Positions 18,719 to 27,146 of a DNA stretch of 64,000 bases are shown here, piece by piece; position 1 is the first letter of the stretch; every line of letters starts with the position of its first letter. The notes under the pieces are model-generated. The model saw nothing but the letters and a program-made list of their open reading frames with translations. It searched no databases and was not told the origin of the DNA. The position numbers and the translations under genes are program-made. The stretch is from Aquisphaera giovannonii (lineage in GTDB: Bacteria; Planctomycetota; Planctomycetia; Isosphaerales; Isosphaeraceae). The stretch covers positions 1,860,001-1,924,000 of the forward strand of contig NZ_CP042997.1 in assembly GCF_008087625.1 (NCBI RefSeq), given 5' to 3'.

Positions 18719-19537
18719 ATGCGGCTCGAGATCCTGATCCAGTTCATCGTCCCGCTCACCTTCCTGGCCATCTGGGCTCTGACGACCCTCCTGAACCGCG
18801 ACGCCCAGCCCCTCCCCCCCCGCCCGGCCCGGCCCGGCGGCCCGCGGCCTGCGCCCGGCCCGGGGCAGCGACCGGCGCCCGCGATGGGGCCGCCCCGCCC
18901 CTTCGGACCGGCGGAGCCCGCCCGCCAGGGCGGCGGCCTCGCCCGCCCGCTCGAGGACGCCGGCGGCTGGAAGACCGTCGATGCCGACCCGCGGGCCCTC
19001 GCCCCGCGTCGGCTCCCCCCGAGGACGGCGCCGGGCGGCCTGGACGATGCGATCGTCTACATCGAGAACGACCCGTCGGGCTCGCGGACGACATCCCGAC
19101 CCCTCTCCGCCGGCACGGGCGGCCTCCCCGCAACCTCCCCGTCCCGGGGCGCCCGCGGGGGCCAGGCCCGCCGCGGGGCCCGGACGCGATCGGCCGGGGG
19201 CAACCTCGACCCGAGGCGGGCGGCCGCACCGGAAACCCAGCGTCCGCTGACCGACCAGGTCCAGCAATCGCTCGCCCGGAAGAAGGCCCGCCCCCTGGAG
19301 ATCGTCCCCCTCAGCACTCCCCTCACCCCCCTGTCCCAGCCCCTGACCGAGCAGTCGTCCGAGAACGTCCCCCGGTCCCCGCTGGCCGTGGGCGTCTCCC
19401 CCTCGTCGGATCCAATGTTCACGGGGGCGCAGGTCCTCGCCATGCTCGCCGGCCCGGCCCGGCTCCGCGAGGCCGTCCTCCTCGCCGAGATCCTCCAGCC
19501 GCCGTTGGCACTCCGACCGAGGCGGCCGCGCGGCTGA
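18719..19537 (+). CDS. Membrane-anchored Pro-rich protein downstream of floA
   Basis: The protein has 272 residues; GGGAGGG lies 8 nt upstream of ATG 18719. One N-terminal helix (LIQFIVPLTFLAIWALTTLL) anchors it, then a Pro/Arg/Gly-rich disordered region of about 200 residues, and a compact C-terminal segment (QVLAMLAGPARLREAVLLAE then ILQPPLALR). The conserved-looking end suggests a short docking motif. It follows floA by 110 bp and could be a microdomain cargo or partner, but that is inferred from position only. No known domain recognised. Confidence 0.7.
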   Translation: MRLEILIQFIVPLTFLAIWALTTLLNRDAQPLPPRPARPGGPRPAPGPGQRPAPAMGPPRPFGPAEPARQGGGLARPLEDAGGWKTVDADPRALAPRRLPPRTAPGGLDDAIVYIENDPSGSRTTSRPLSAGTGGLPATSPSRGARGGQARRGARTRSAGGNLDPRRAAAPETQRPLTDQVQQSLARKKARPLEIVPLSTPLTPLSQPLTEQSSENVPRSPLAVGVSPSSDPMFTGAQVLAMLAGPARLREAVLLAEILQPPLALRPRRPRG

Positions 19538-19855
19538 GGCCCCGCCGCGGCAAGCCGGCGCGGCGGCCCGACCCCGCCTCGACGCCGCGATCGACGCGCC
19601 CGACCGGTCCGGCCGGTCGTAGGCGTTGCATGGCCGCGACGGCGATCGAGGCCCCGAACCGCCCCGCCGGCCGCTGAAGTTGCGCGAGCCCCGCGCCGAT
19701 ACCTGGGTTGGACCATACGGTCCGGCTCGCTCGCCAATGGCTTGGCACCGCTCGACCTGGCAGGTTGGCATCTCCACGGAAGGAGTGCATCCGGTCCTCG
19801 GGTGCACGCTCACTCAAACACCACGTGCATGCTTGCGATTGATGGAGATGCACTT
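19538..19855. other. Intergenic region upstream of the thioredoxin-YHS gene
   Basis: These 318 bp contain no convincing gene. A small perfect inverted repeat (GGACC-4 nt-GGTCC, 19710-19723) lies 130 bp upstream of the next start and could be an operator. No terminator with a U-run follows the upstream gene. Confidence 0.3.
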
Positions 19856-20947
19856 ATGGCATACCGATCCCGCGCGCACGGGGCCGGCGTCGGCCTCGCC
19901 GCAATCTTCCTCGTCATCGGCGGCCCGGCTTACGCCCCCTCCTGCGCCCGCGCCGGAGAGGCGGAAGAGACCTCGGAGATCGCCTGGCGAGGCGACTACT
20001 CGCGGGCGTTCGACGAAGCCCGCGCGCGTGAACAGCTCCTCTGGATCCAGTTCACCGGCCCGTGGTGCCCGAACTGCACGCGGATGGAGCAGGACACCTT
20101 CCCCGACCCGGCGGTGAAGGAGCGAGCCCGGTCCTCGTTCGTCGCGGTCCGCCTCCGCGCCGACGTCGACGAGCAGCTCGCGCTCGGTTTCGGGCTGACC
20201 GGCCTCCCCGCCACCGTGGTCGTCTCCCCCTCGCGGGACGTGCTCGCGGTCCGGCAGGGCTACCTCGGGCCCCGCGAGCTGGACGCCCTCCTGGCCGACG
20301 CCCTGGAACGGCGACGGGCGAAGCTCGAGGCCGCCCGGCGGCTCGTCTCGAACGACCCCCGGACGCAGTCGTCGGCCGGGGCGAAGCCCGCGGCCGGCCG
20401 TTCGGAGGGCCCCTCGAGGCCGCGCGACTCCGCGCCGAAGAACGACGAGCGGCTCGCCCTCTCCGGCTATTGCCCGGTCAGCCTCGTCTCCGACAAGAAG
20501 CTGATCACCGGCCAGACCGAGTACGCGGTGGTCCACGAGGGTCGTCTCTACCGGTTCGCCAACCTCCTGACGTTCAACCTCTTCCGCCGCGACCCGGGGC
20601 GGTACATCCCGGTCAACGGCGGCAATTGTCCGGTCTCGGAGCTGGACCGCCACGCGACGCAGCCGGGCAGCCCGCGGCATGGCGTCCTCTTCCAGGGCCG
20701 CCTCTTCCTCTGCTCGTCCGAGGCCGATCGCCGGGCCTTCCTCGCCCAGCCGGAGAAATACGCGGCGATCGACGTGGCCGAGCGCGGGTACTGCCCGCAC
20801 TGCCTCTCGCAGCAGGGCCTCCTCGTCCGCGGCGACCCGCGGGTCGAGCTGAACCGCGAGGGCAAGCGCTACTGGTTCCCCGACGCGTCCCACCGCGAGG
20901 CCTTCGTGGCCACCGCGTCCGCCTCCTCGGGAACCGAGCGGCGCTGA
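19856..20947 (+). CDS. Secreted thioredoxin-fold protein with YHS-like Cys modules
   Basis: The protein has 363 residues from ATG 19856, with TGGAG upstream. A signal peptide (about 1-33) leads to a thioredoxin-like domain: QFTGPWCPNCTRMEQDTF, with the CxxC cysteines at 71 and 74, and LTGLPATVVVSPS containing the cis-Pro region. The C-terminal half holds YHS-like modules (GYCPVSLVSD, LYRFANLLTFNLFRRDPGRY, GGNCPVSELD, LFLCSSEADRRAFLAQPEKY, GYCPHCLSQQG), a pattern associated with metal binding. A periplasmic thiol-redox or metal-handling role is inferred. It is followed by a DtxR-family metal regulator 135 bp downstream. Confidence 0.85.
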   Translation: MAYRSRAHGAGVGLAAIFLVIGGPAYAPSCARAGEAEETSEIAWRGDYSRAFDEARAREQLLWIQFTGPWCPNCTRMEQDTFPDPAVKERARSSFVAVRLRADVDEQLALGFGLTGLPATVVVSPSRDVLAVRQGYLGPRELDALLADALERRRAKLEAARRLVSNDPRTQSSAGAKPAAGRSEGPSRPRDSAPKNDERLALSGYCPVSLVSDKKLITGQTEYAVVHEGRLYRFANLLTFNLFRRDPGRYIPVNGGNCPVSELDRHATQPGSPRHGVLFQGRLFLCSSEADRRAFLAQPEKYAAIDVAERGYCPHCLSQQGLLVRGDPRVELNREGKRYWFPDASHREAFVATASASSGTERR

Positions 20948-21082
20948 GGCGACCTCCCGGGCGTCCCGACGACCGGCCCGCGACCTCCGGGCGACAAACC
21001 TGTCCGGCCGCGGGGCTCGACGGTACGATGGACGGCCCGCGCCCCGGGGAGGGCGCGGGCCCGCTTCCGCCGAGGGCGTGCC

Positions 21083-21751
21083 GTGGCCAGCCTGACCGTC
21101 GAGAACTACGTCAAGACGATCGCCCTGATCGCCACCCGAAGGCCCGCCGACCAGGCCGTCTCCACGGGCGAGCTCGCGCAGGCGATGCGGGTTTCGCCCG
21201 GCACGGTCACGGGCATGCTCAAGACCCTCTCCGAGGCGAGCCTCGCGACCTACACCCCCTACGAGGGGGCCCGCCTGACGCCCGCCGGCGAACGCCTCGC
21301 GCTGAAGGTCATCCGCCGCCATCGGCTCCTCGAACTCTTCCTCGTGCACACGCTGGAGATGTCCTGGGACGAGGTGCACGAGGAGGCCGAGCACATGGAG
21401 CACGCCGCGTCGGAGCGTCTGATCGACCGGATCGACGCCTTCCTCGGCTATCCCGCGGTGGACCCGCACGGCGACCCCATCCCCCGCGCCGACGGCTCGC
21501 TGACGGAGCCGGAAGGGACGCCCCTGGCCCAGTGCCCGCCGCGGCGGACCTTCCGCGTGGTCCGCGTCATGGACCAGGATCCGGCCTTCCTCCGGTACCT
21601 CTCGGAGTGCGGGCTCGACCTCCACGCGGCGGGCGTCCTGGAGGAGAACCGGCCGGAGTCCGGCGCGGTCGTCTGCCGGATGGGGGAGGAGGGGCGGGCC
21701 GTGGCGCTGGGCCTCGGCGCCGCGGCGAAGGTCCTCGTGCGGATCGATTGA
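21083..21751 (+). CDS. DtxR/MntR-family metal-dependent transcriptional regulator
   Basis: The protein has 222 residues from GTG 21083. The N-terminal winged helix (VENYVKTIALIATRR to TPYEGARLTPAGERLALKVI) includes recognition-helix residues VSPGTVTGMLKTLSEASL. The dimerisation/metal domain has RRHRLLELFLVHTLEMSWDEVHEEAEHMEHAAS, with the expected His, Glu and Met ligand positions, and PRADGSL. A C-terminal SH3/FeoA-like domain follows. Family members repress Mn or Fe uptake genes when metal is bound. The NRAMP transporter gene in this window (27.8-29.7 kb) is a plausible target. Its stop is 7 bp from the convergent thiO stop. Confidence 0.93.
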   Translation: MASLTVENYVKTIALIATRRPADQAVSTGELAQAMRVSPGTVTGMLKTLSEASLATYTPYEGARLTPAGERLALKVIRRHRLLELFLVHTLEMSWDEVHEEAEHMEHAASERLIDRIDAFLGYPAVDPHGDPIPRADGSLTEPEGTPLAQCPPRRTFRVVRVMDQDPAFLRYLSECGLDLHAAGVLEENRPESGAVVCRMGEEGRAVALGLGAAAKVLVRID

Positions 21752-21758
21752 GGCGGCA

Positions 21759-22919
21759 TCAGGACCGGAACGCATCCTCCGACGCGTCCGCCTCGCGATC
21801 CGCCCGGAAGGCGGAGATGTCCAGGGCCGTCGGCCGGCCCAGGATCTGCGCCGCGACCAGCTCGGCCGTGGCCGGCGAGAGCTGGAGGCCGGCGCGCTTG
21901 TGTCCGGTCGCGAGGACGAGGTTGGGCAGGCCGGGAGCGGGGCCGATGTAGGGCTTCGAGTCCATGCTGCCGGGCCGAAGCCCCGCCCACGTCCGCTCGA
22001 CTTCCGCCCGCCCCAGGCAGGGGCAGAGGCGGAGGGCCTCGTCCAGCAGCGCCCGGGCCCCCTCCGCGGTCGGCCGGGTGTCGAAGCCGGCGTGCTCCTC
22101 CGTCGCGCCGACGAGGATACGCCCGTCGTCCCGGGGGACGAGGTAGAGCCGGCCGTGCTCCACGATCCGCCGCAGCAGCGGCCGGTCGTCGCGGAGGAGC
22201 ACGATCTGGCCCTTCACCGGCGGCGTCGGGGCGCGGATCCCGGCCCCTTCGAGGAGCCCCCCGGACCACGCCCCGGCCGCCATCACGACCCACGAGCAGG
22301 CGATCGACCCGCCGCCGGCCCGCACGGCGACGACCTGGCCGCCCCGGATGTCGAACCCCTCGAACGCCCGCCACGGGCGCAAGTCCACGCCGCGCCGGCC
22401 CGCCGCGGTCGCCAGCGCGGCGAGGTGCCGCGGGTTGCGGATCTGGGCGCGATCGGGCAGGTAATAGGCCGCCCGCAACGCCGGCCCGAGCGCCGGCTCG
22501 ACGCGGGCGCAATCGGCCGCCTCGAGCCGCTCGTGGACGATCCGCTCGGCCCGCCACCGGCCGGCGGTCGCCCGCAGGGACTGCTCCTCGGCCTCGTCGC
22601 AGGCCACGTCCACGCCCCCGCAACGCCGGTAGCCGTTGTCGATCCCCGTCTCCTCGCGGAGCGCCTCCGACCACGCCGGATGGAGCGTGGCGCTCCACGA
22701 CCGCAACGCCGACAGCGGCGGCAAGGGCTTCGCCCCCGGCCGATCCGGCGGCTCGCTCGGCGGCGGCAGCATCCCGGCCCCGGCCCACGACGCCTCCCGG
22801 CCGAGCTCCCTGCGATCCAGGACGACGCAGCCGACCCCCTCCCTCGCCAGCGCATAGGCGACCGACAGGCCGATCACCCCGCCACCGACCACGACCACGT
22901 CTCGACCGTCCGCGGACAT
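21759..22919 (-). CDS. thiO: Glycine oxidase (FAD-dependent), thiamine thiazole branch
   Basis: ThiO oxidises glycine to iminoglycine for the thiazole moiety of thiamine. The 386 residues begin MSADGRDVVVVGGGVIGLSV, a Rossmann FAD motif (GGGVIG), followed by LDRRELGREASWAGAGMLPP, the family's second FAD contact. WAGLRPGSMDSKPYIGPAPG and LATGHKRAGLQLSPATAE near the C-terminus match the glycine oxidase/DAAO FAD-binding end. A GTG 15 nt upstream (22934) is an alternative start. No other thi gene is adjacent, so assignment among DAO-family oxidases rests on the motifs. Confidence 0.88.
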   Translation of the reverse strand: MSADGRDVVVVGGGVIGLSVAYALAREGVGCVVLDRRELGREASWAGAGMLPPPSEPPDRPGAKPLPPLSALRSWSATLHPAWSEALREETGIDNGYRRCGGVDVACDEAEEQSLRATAGRWRAERIVHERLEAADCARVEPALGPALRAAYYLPDRAQIRNPRHLAALATAAGRRGVDLRPWRAFEGFDIRGGQVVAVRAGGGSIACSWVVMAAGAWSGGLLEGAGIRAPTPPVKGQIVLLRDDRPLLRRIVEHGRLYLVPRDDGRILVGATEEHAGFDTRPTAEGARALLDEALRLCPCLGRAEVERTWAGLRPGSMDSKPYIGPAPGLPNLVLATGHKRAGLQLSPATAELVAAQILGRPTALDISAFRADREADASEDAFRS

Positions 22920-22949
22920 TGAGGGCCCTGCCACAAGTCAAGACAAAGG

Positions 22950-23134
22950 CATTTAACCACGGAAAGCACGGAAAACACGGAAGGAAAGACAATCATGGAG
23001 ATCGTTCAACATGATCCCCAATCGGCGAGACCTACCCCGACCCAATTCCGATACAGCATCGAATCAATAGGATTGCCGCTCCGATCGCCGGCATCCTCCC
23101 CTTCCGTGCTTTCCGTGTTTTCCGTGGTTAAATG
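22950..23134. repeat. 185-bp element bounded by 35-bp inverted repeats of CACGGAAA units
   Basis: The left arm (22950-22984) and the reverse complement of the right arm (23100-23134) agree at 33 of 35 positions. Each arm is built of three 9-nt units of the form CACGGAAAR. The arms enclose 115 bp with no gene. The element lies between the 3' end of the beta-propeller gene and the 5' end of thiO, both on the minus strand. It is A-rich relative to its surroundings. It looks like a small palindromic mobile repeat (MITE- or REP-like) rather than a terminator, because the arms are long and no U-run follows a compact loop. Confidence 0.8.
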
Positions 23135-23158
23135 TTTTTGTATTTCTGCTTGCATTGT

Positions 23159-23989
23159 TCAGTGGATCCCGCGGCGCCAGGTGGACGCGGCGATGCGGTC
23201 GATGCCGCGGCCTTCGCTGACGAGGAGGAGGTCGTCGCCGTCCCAGGTGACGCCCTCGATGGGGGCGGGCGGGTAGGGGACCTCGGCGAGCAGGGCCCAG
23301 GCCTCGCCGGAACGACGATAGACGCGGGTGACGGTCTCGGAGCAGACGGCCAGGCGGGCCTGGTCGGCGTCCAGGTCCGCCCCCGTGGCGGGCTCGACGA
23401 ACCCCGGCAGCGTGCCCAGGCGTCCAGGGCTCGCCGGTCGGAGCAGCGGGGCGGCGGGGCGGAAGGGGATGGCGTACAGCTCCGCCTCCTTGCCGTCGAA
23501 CCGCTTCGAGACGACGACCGCCGAGCCGGACGGGGCGTCCAGGAAGATCCCCTCGGCGTCGAATCGGCCGCCCTGGGGGAAGGTGTAGAAGCTCGCGGCC
23601 GTCGGCCGCAGCGGGGCCTCGGGCGCCTTCCCCGGGTCGGGCTCGTCGAGCCTGTAGACGACCCGGACGGGGAGGCGGCCGCCGTTGTTCCCAATGTCGC
23701 CGAGGTAGAGGTGACCGTCCCCGTCCGCGGCGATGTCCTCCCAGTCCACGTTCGGGACGGCGACCCGGAACGAGGACACGACCGAGCCGTCGCGGCGGAC
23801 CGCGAAGAGCAGGGGGGCGTTCCCGGAGTCGTTGTGGACCCAGTAGATCCCGGGGTGCCTGCGGCTCCGGACGATCCCGGAGCACTCCGGGAGGAGCTTC
23901 GCGTCGAACCGGCCGAGCGGCTCCAGCGGCCGGTCGTCGCCCGGGAGGAGGGCCAGCGACATCAGGAGGACGGCTCGGGCGGGATTCAT
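23159..23989 (-). CDS. Secreted beta-propeller-like protein
   Basis: The protein has 276 residues starting at ATG 23989 with a short signal peptide (MNPARAVLLMSLALLPG). The body carries repeated propeller-like strands: LLPECSGIVRSRRHPGIYWV, NDSGNAPLLFAVRRDG, DIAADGDGHLYLGDIGNNGG, GIFLDAPSGSAVVVSKR, and IEGVTWDGDDLLLVSEGRG. The NDSGN and GDIGNN motifs match a widespread family of secreted propeller proteins (esterase-like/SdiA-regulated-like). Ligand or enzyme activity is unknown. The palindromic repeat element begins 24 bp after the stop. Confidence 0.7.
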   Translation of the reverse strand: MNPARAVLLMSLALLPGDDRPLEPLGRFDAKLLPECSGIVRSRRHPGIYWVHNDSGNAPLLFAVRRDGSVVSSFRVAVPNVDWEDIAADGDGHLYLGDIGNNGGRLPVRVVYRLDEPDPGKAPEAPLRPTAASFYTFPQGGRFDAEGIFLDAPSGSAVVVSKRFDGKEAELYAIPFRPAAPLLRPASPGRLGTLPGFVEPATGADLDADQARLAVCSETVTRVYRRSGEAWALLAEVPYPPAPIEGVTWDGDDLLLVSEGRGIDRIAASTWRRGIH

Positions 23990-24089
23990 GGGCTGGCGGA
24001 TCGCTCGCTCCGGCGGGATGGCCGGACGTCGATCGTACCAGAAACGCGGGCGGGCGACAGCACGCGGGGCCGTTGCGGGCTCCGCCGGC

Positions 24090-25394
24090 TCACTCCTCCA
24101 CGACGGGCGGGACCGGGTCGCCGACGCGGAGCCAGGCGGCCTTCAGGTACGCCCCCTCGGGCGCGTCGAGGGCGACCGGGTGATCGGCCGCGGCCCCGGT
24201 CATCGCCAGGAGCTGGACCGAGCGGCCGGCCTTGCGGGCCGCCGCGCGGAGGAGGTACTGGAAATCGGCGGCGGGCAGCAGCCCGGAGCACGAGCAGGTC
24301 AGGAGCAGCCCGCCGGGCTCCACCAGGCCGATGCCCAGGACGTTCAGGTCGAAGTACTTCCGCTTGCCGGCCGAGACCTCCTCGCGGTCCAGGATCAGCT
24401 TGGGCGGGTCGAGGACGACGACCCCGTAATTCTTCCCGTTGGCGGCCATCTGCCGCATGTAGCCGAAGGCATCGGCGTGGATGGCGTTGAGCCTCACGTT
24501 GTTGGCGTTGCCGTTCTCCCGGGCCAGCGCCACGGCCTTCTCGTCCAGGTCCACGCAGGTGACCTCGCTCGCGCCGCCCCGGAGGAGCGCATTGAGGCCG
24601 AAGCCGCCGGTATAGCAGCAGGCGTCGAGGACCGCCTTGCCGCCGCAGAAGCGGGCGAGCTCGCGGCGGTTGTCCCGCTGGTCGCAGAAGAAGCCGGTCT
24701 TGTGCCCCTCGTCGAAGTGGATCCGGTACTTCACCCCATGCTCGACGATGGTCACCCGCGGCGGCAGCGAGGGGCTGGCCAGCGGGCGGCCCGGGAAATC
24801 CTCCTGCATGGCCACCCGGTCGTCGACGCGGACGCGGAAGTGGGTCGTCCCCAGGCGTTCGGCGCAGAGGTCCAGGATGGGGCCGATCCGCTGGTACATC
24901 CCGAGGCTGAAGACCTCGACCGAGAGGACGTCGTCGAAGCGGTCGATGATCAGGCCGGACAGGCCGTCCCCCTCGGCATGGAGGACCCGATACGCGTTGC
25001 CCTGCTCGTCGAGCTTCAGCAGGTCCCGCCTCAGCGAGACGGCGCGGTCGATGCGGCCGGCCCAGAAGGCCGGCCCGGGAGGCTCGGCCTCGCGCCAGAG
25101 CATCCGCAGGGAGATCTGCGAGCGCGGATTCCAGAGCCCGTAGCCGATGGCGCGGCCCTCGCGGTCGACGACGCGGACCAGGTCCCCCTGGTTGGGCACC
25201 CCCGCGCCGACGGGGCCGGCGATCATCTTCCGGAAGACGAACGGGTGCGCCCCGGTGGCCCGGATGGCGACCGTCGGCAGCGCGGCCTCGGGCTCGAGGC
25301 TGCGGTCCGGGATCGCCGTCGGCGGCGGCTCCTCGCCCCGCGACGGGGGGCGTGGGCGGGGATTCGGGCGGGGGTGCGGGCTGCGGGGGGGCAT
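24090..25394 (-). CDS. Class I SAM-dependent rRNA methyltransferase, RlmI-like (m5C, PUA domain)
   Basis: The protein has 434 residues from ATG 25394. A Pro-rich N-terminal 35 residues precede a PUA domain (about 40-125; HPFVFRKMI, NQGDLVRVVDREGRAIGYG), then the methyltransferase: SAM motif DACCYTGGFGLNALLRGG, CVDLDEKAVALARENGNANN, and the catalytic strand VVVLDPPKL. LLTCSCSGLL supplies the cysteine expected for cytosine-C5 methylation in this family. It matches RlmI/COG1092 enzymes acting on 23S rRNA; the exact target is inferred. The upstream small helical gene ends 49 bp before its start. Confidence 0.9.
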   Translation of the reverse strand: MPPRSPHPRPNPRPRPPSRGEEPPPTAIPDRSLEPEAALPTVAIRATGAHPFVFRKMIAGPVGAGVPNQGDLVRVVDREGRAIGYGLWNPRSQISLRMLWREAEPPGPAFWAGRIDRAVSLRRDLLKLDEQGNAYRVLHAEGDGLSGLIIDRFDDVLSVEVFSLGMYQRIGPILDLCAERLGTTHFRVRVDDRVAMQEDFPGRPLASPSLPPRVTIVEHGVKYRIHFDEGHKTGFFCDQRDNRRELARFCGGKAVLDACCYTGGFGLNALLRGGASEVTCVDLDEKAVALARENGNANNVRLNAIHADAFGYMRQMAANGKNYGVVVLDPPKLILDREEVSAGKRKYFDLNVLGIGLVEPGGLLLTCSCSGLLPAADFQYLLRAAARKAGRSVQLLAMTGAAADHPVALDAPEGAYLKAAWLRVGDPVPPVVEE

Positions 25395-25443
25395 CGGCGT
25401 GCGAGGGGCTCGAGGGGCGTGGGGGCGGAGGGGAGGAGGCGAA

Positions 25444-25770
25444 TCAGGCCTCGTCGTCGCCGCCGAAATCGTCCGGGTCATCCGGGCCGAGCTCCCCGCG
25501 GCGGATCAGGCGGCGGAGCCGGACCAGGAGGGCGGTGGCGTATCGCTGGACGGCGAGCTGCTGGGTCAGCACGGCCTCGTCCGCGGCGGCCAGGGGAATC
25601 TCGGCCATCAGCCGGTGGGCCTGAACCAGGCTCTCCCAGCCGATGTCAAGGACCCTGGGGACGAGCCGCGGGTCCTGCCGGGCCTGGGCCATGAACTGCC
25701 GCGCCTTCTTCAGCCCGGCCTGGGCTTGCTTGAGCTGCCTGAGGGCCGTGCCTGCACTCATCTCCGCCAT
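25444..25770 (-). CDS. Small helical hypothetical protein
   Basis: The protein has 108 residues and is predicted all-helical (LRQLKQAQAGLKKARQFMAQ at the N-terminus; AVQRYATALLVRLRRLIRRG further on) with an acidic tail (DDPDDFGGDDEA). No cysteine, signal or membrane segment is present. It lies 49 bp upstream of the RlmI-like gene on the same strand and is divergent from clpS, 116 bp away. Function unknown; an in-frame ATG 9 nt downstream of 25770 is an alternative start. Confidence 0.65.
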   Translation of the reverse strand: MAEMSAGTALRQLKQAQAGLKKARQFMAQARQDPRLVPRVLDIGWESLVQAHRLMAEIPLAAADEAVLTQQLAVQRYATALLVRLRRLIRRGELGPDDPDDFGGDDEA

Positions 25771-25886
25771 GATCCGACGCGTCTCCGCTCGCCCGAAATC
25801 GGGTTTTCTATTCGTTCGCCGCGACCCGACGATATTAGACTAATGGGGATGGACGCGCGGGCACAACGCCTTCCGGGAGCGTATGC

Positions 25887-26225
25887 ATGTCGACAGACCT
25901 TGAGACCAGCACCGTCGTCGAGCCCGAGGTCGAGCAGGAGACCCGCACCAAACGCCTGCCCCCGTACAACGTGATCCTGGTCAACGACGAGGACCATACC
26001 TTCGAGTATGTGATCGAGCTCCTGATCAAGCTCTTCGGGCACACGCTCCCGCGGGCCAAGGACCTGACCTGGCAGGTCCATTCGCGGGGCCGCGCCATCG
26101 CCCTGACCACCCACAAGGAGAAGGCCGAGCTCAAGCGCGATCAGGTCCTCGCCTACGGCCCCGACCCGAGGCTCGCGCGCTCCAAGAGCTCGCTCCGCTG
26201 CTACATCGAGCCGGCGGAAGGATGA
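25887..26225 (+). CDS. clpS: ClpS, adaptor for ClpAP N-degron proteolysis
   Basis: ClpS delivers N-end-rule substrates to the ClpA/ClpC unfoldase. The 112 residues comprise a flexible N-terminal tail (about 1-25) and the ClpS fold: PPYNVILVNDEDHTFEYVIE is the signature strand-helix with the N-degron pocket residues N and D (VNDEDHT), followed by HSRGRAIALTTHKEKAELKR and a C-terminal strand. The start ATG 25887 gives the common tail length. It is divergent from a small helical gene and no clpA is adjacent. Confidence 0.93.
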   Translation: MSTDLETSTVVEPEVEQETRTKRLPPYNVILVNDEDHTFEYVIELLIKLFGHTLPRAKDLTWQVHSRGRAIALTTHKEKAELKRDQVLAYGPDPRLARSKSSLRCYIEPAEG

Positions 26226-26396
26226 GCCCGGGGGATGGGACGCCCTCGCCGGCCCTGGCCGATTCGGGCCCGGCCGACGACGAGGGCGAGCCGGGCTCGC
26301 CGCCGGTCGGGCGAGGGTCGCATGGGTCGGGAGACCGCGATCGACGCCGGGGGCCGGAACGCGGCCCGGTCCCCGACGCGAACGGGACCGATGGGC

Positions 26397-26909
26397 TCAT
26401 GCCTTGGGGGCGAGGATCGCGGTCATCCGGCGCCCTTCCATCGAGGGGTTCTTCTCGAGCTTGCCGACGTCCTCGAGGGACTTCAGCACCTCCTCCATGA
26501 CCCGCCGGCCTTCATCGATGTGGGCCAGCTCGCGGCCTCGGAAGAGGACGTTGACGAGGACCTTGTCCTTCTGCTCGAGGAACTCGCGGGCGCGCTTGAC
26601 CTTGACCTCGATGTCGTGCTCGCCGGTCTTGGGCCGCACGCGGATTTCCTTGACCTGGATCTGGTGCTGCTTCTGCTTCGACAGCTTCTTCTTCTGGGTG
26701 TACTTGAACTTCCCGTAGTCGATGATCTTGCACACCGGCGGCCGCTCATTGGCGGCCACCTCGACCAGATCCATGCCCGCCTCGCGGGCATGCTCGAGGG
26801 CCTTGCTGGTCGGCATCACGCCGAGCATGGCGCCCTCGGCATTGATGACCCGCACGGGGGAGATGCGGATCTGCTCGTTCACCCTCAACCCACGCTCAAT
26901 CGGTCCGAT
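26397..26909 (-). CDS. infC: Translation initiation factor IF-3, probable AUC start
   Basis: IF-3 prevents subunit association and proofreads start codons. The N-domain ([20 protein letters not shown]), basic linker ([19 protein letters not shown]) and C-domain ([35 protein letters not shown]) are complete, ending ILAPKA. No ATG or GTG start fits the N-terminus. A TTG at 26888 would start directly at RVNEQ with no good SD. In the same frame ATC at 26909 lies 7 nt after a perfect GGAGG, and ATT at 26900 lies 16 nt after it. I therefore choose AUC 26909 (170 residues). Non-AUG infC starts are a known autoregulation device. infC stands alone, not with rpmI-rplT. Confidence 0.9.
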   Translation of the reverse strand: MGPIERGLRVNEQIRISPVRVINAEGAMLGVMPTSKALEHAREAGMDLVEVAANERPPVCKIIDYGKFKYTQKKKLSKQKQHQIQVKEIRVRPKTGEHDIEVKVKRAREFLEQKDKVLVNVLFRGRELAHIDEGRRVMEEVLKSLEDVGKLEKNPSMEGRRMTAILAPKA

Positions 26910-26916
26910 GACACGT

Positions 26917-26921
26917 CCTCC
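26917..26921 (-). promoter_or_regulatory. Shine-Dalgarno GGAGG that selects the infC AUC start
   Basis: On the coding (minus) strand GGAGG occupies 26921-26917, with a 7-nt spacer before ATC at 26909. It is the only strong ribosome-binding site in the infC 5' region and argues against the TTG at 26888 (28 nt downstream). Confidence 0.7.
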
Positions 26922-27146
26922 TCAAGGACGAAAACAGGGAATCCTCGGCCAAACGGGGCGAATCTCCGCCCGACCCGGGGCGAACATTCCCCGACACGAC
27001 CGCAAGCGGCCACCACAGCCGGCCTTCCAGTCGCCGCGAGGCAATCTAGAGATTTACTTGCCGCGCACCGAACTGTCAAGATCTGGCGAAGGCTCTTGGG
27101 GATGATTGGCATCATCCGACGCCCGGCGATCGCCATGCCCCGCGGC

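Noticed and set aside
26222-26500. Small plus-strand frame overlapping the clpS stop (ATGA)
   Set aside because: Overlap with clpS suggests coupling, but it runs into infC antisense and its sequence is Asp/Gly/Arg low complexity.
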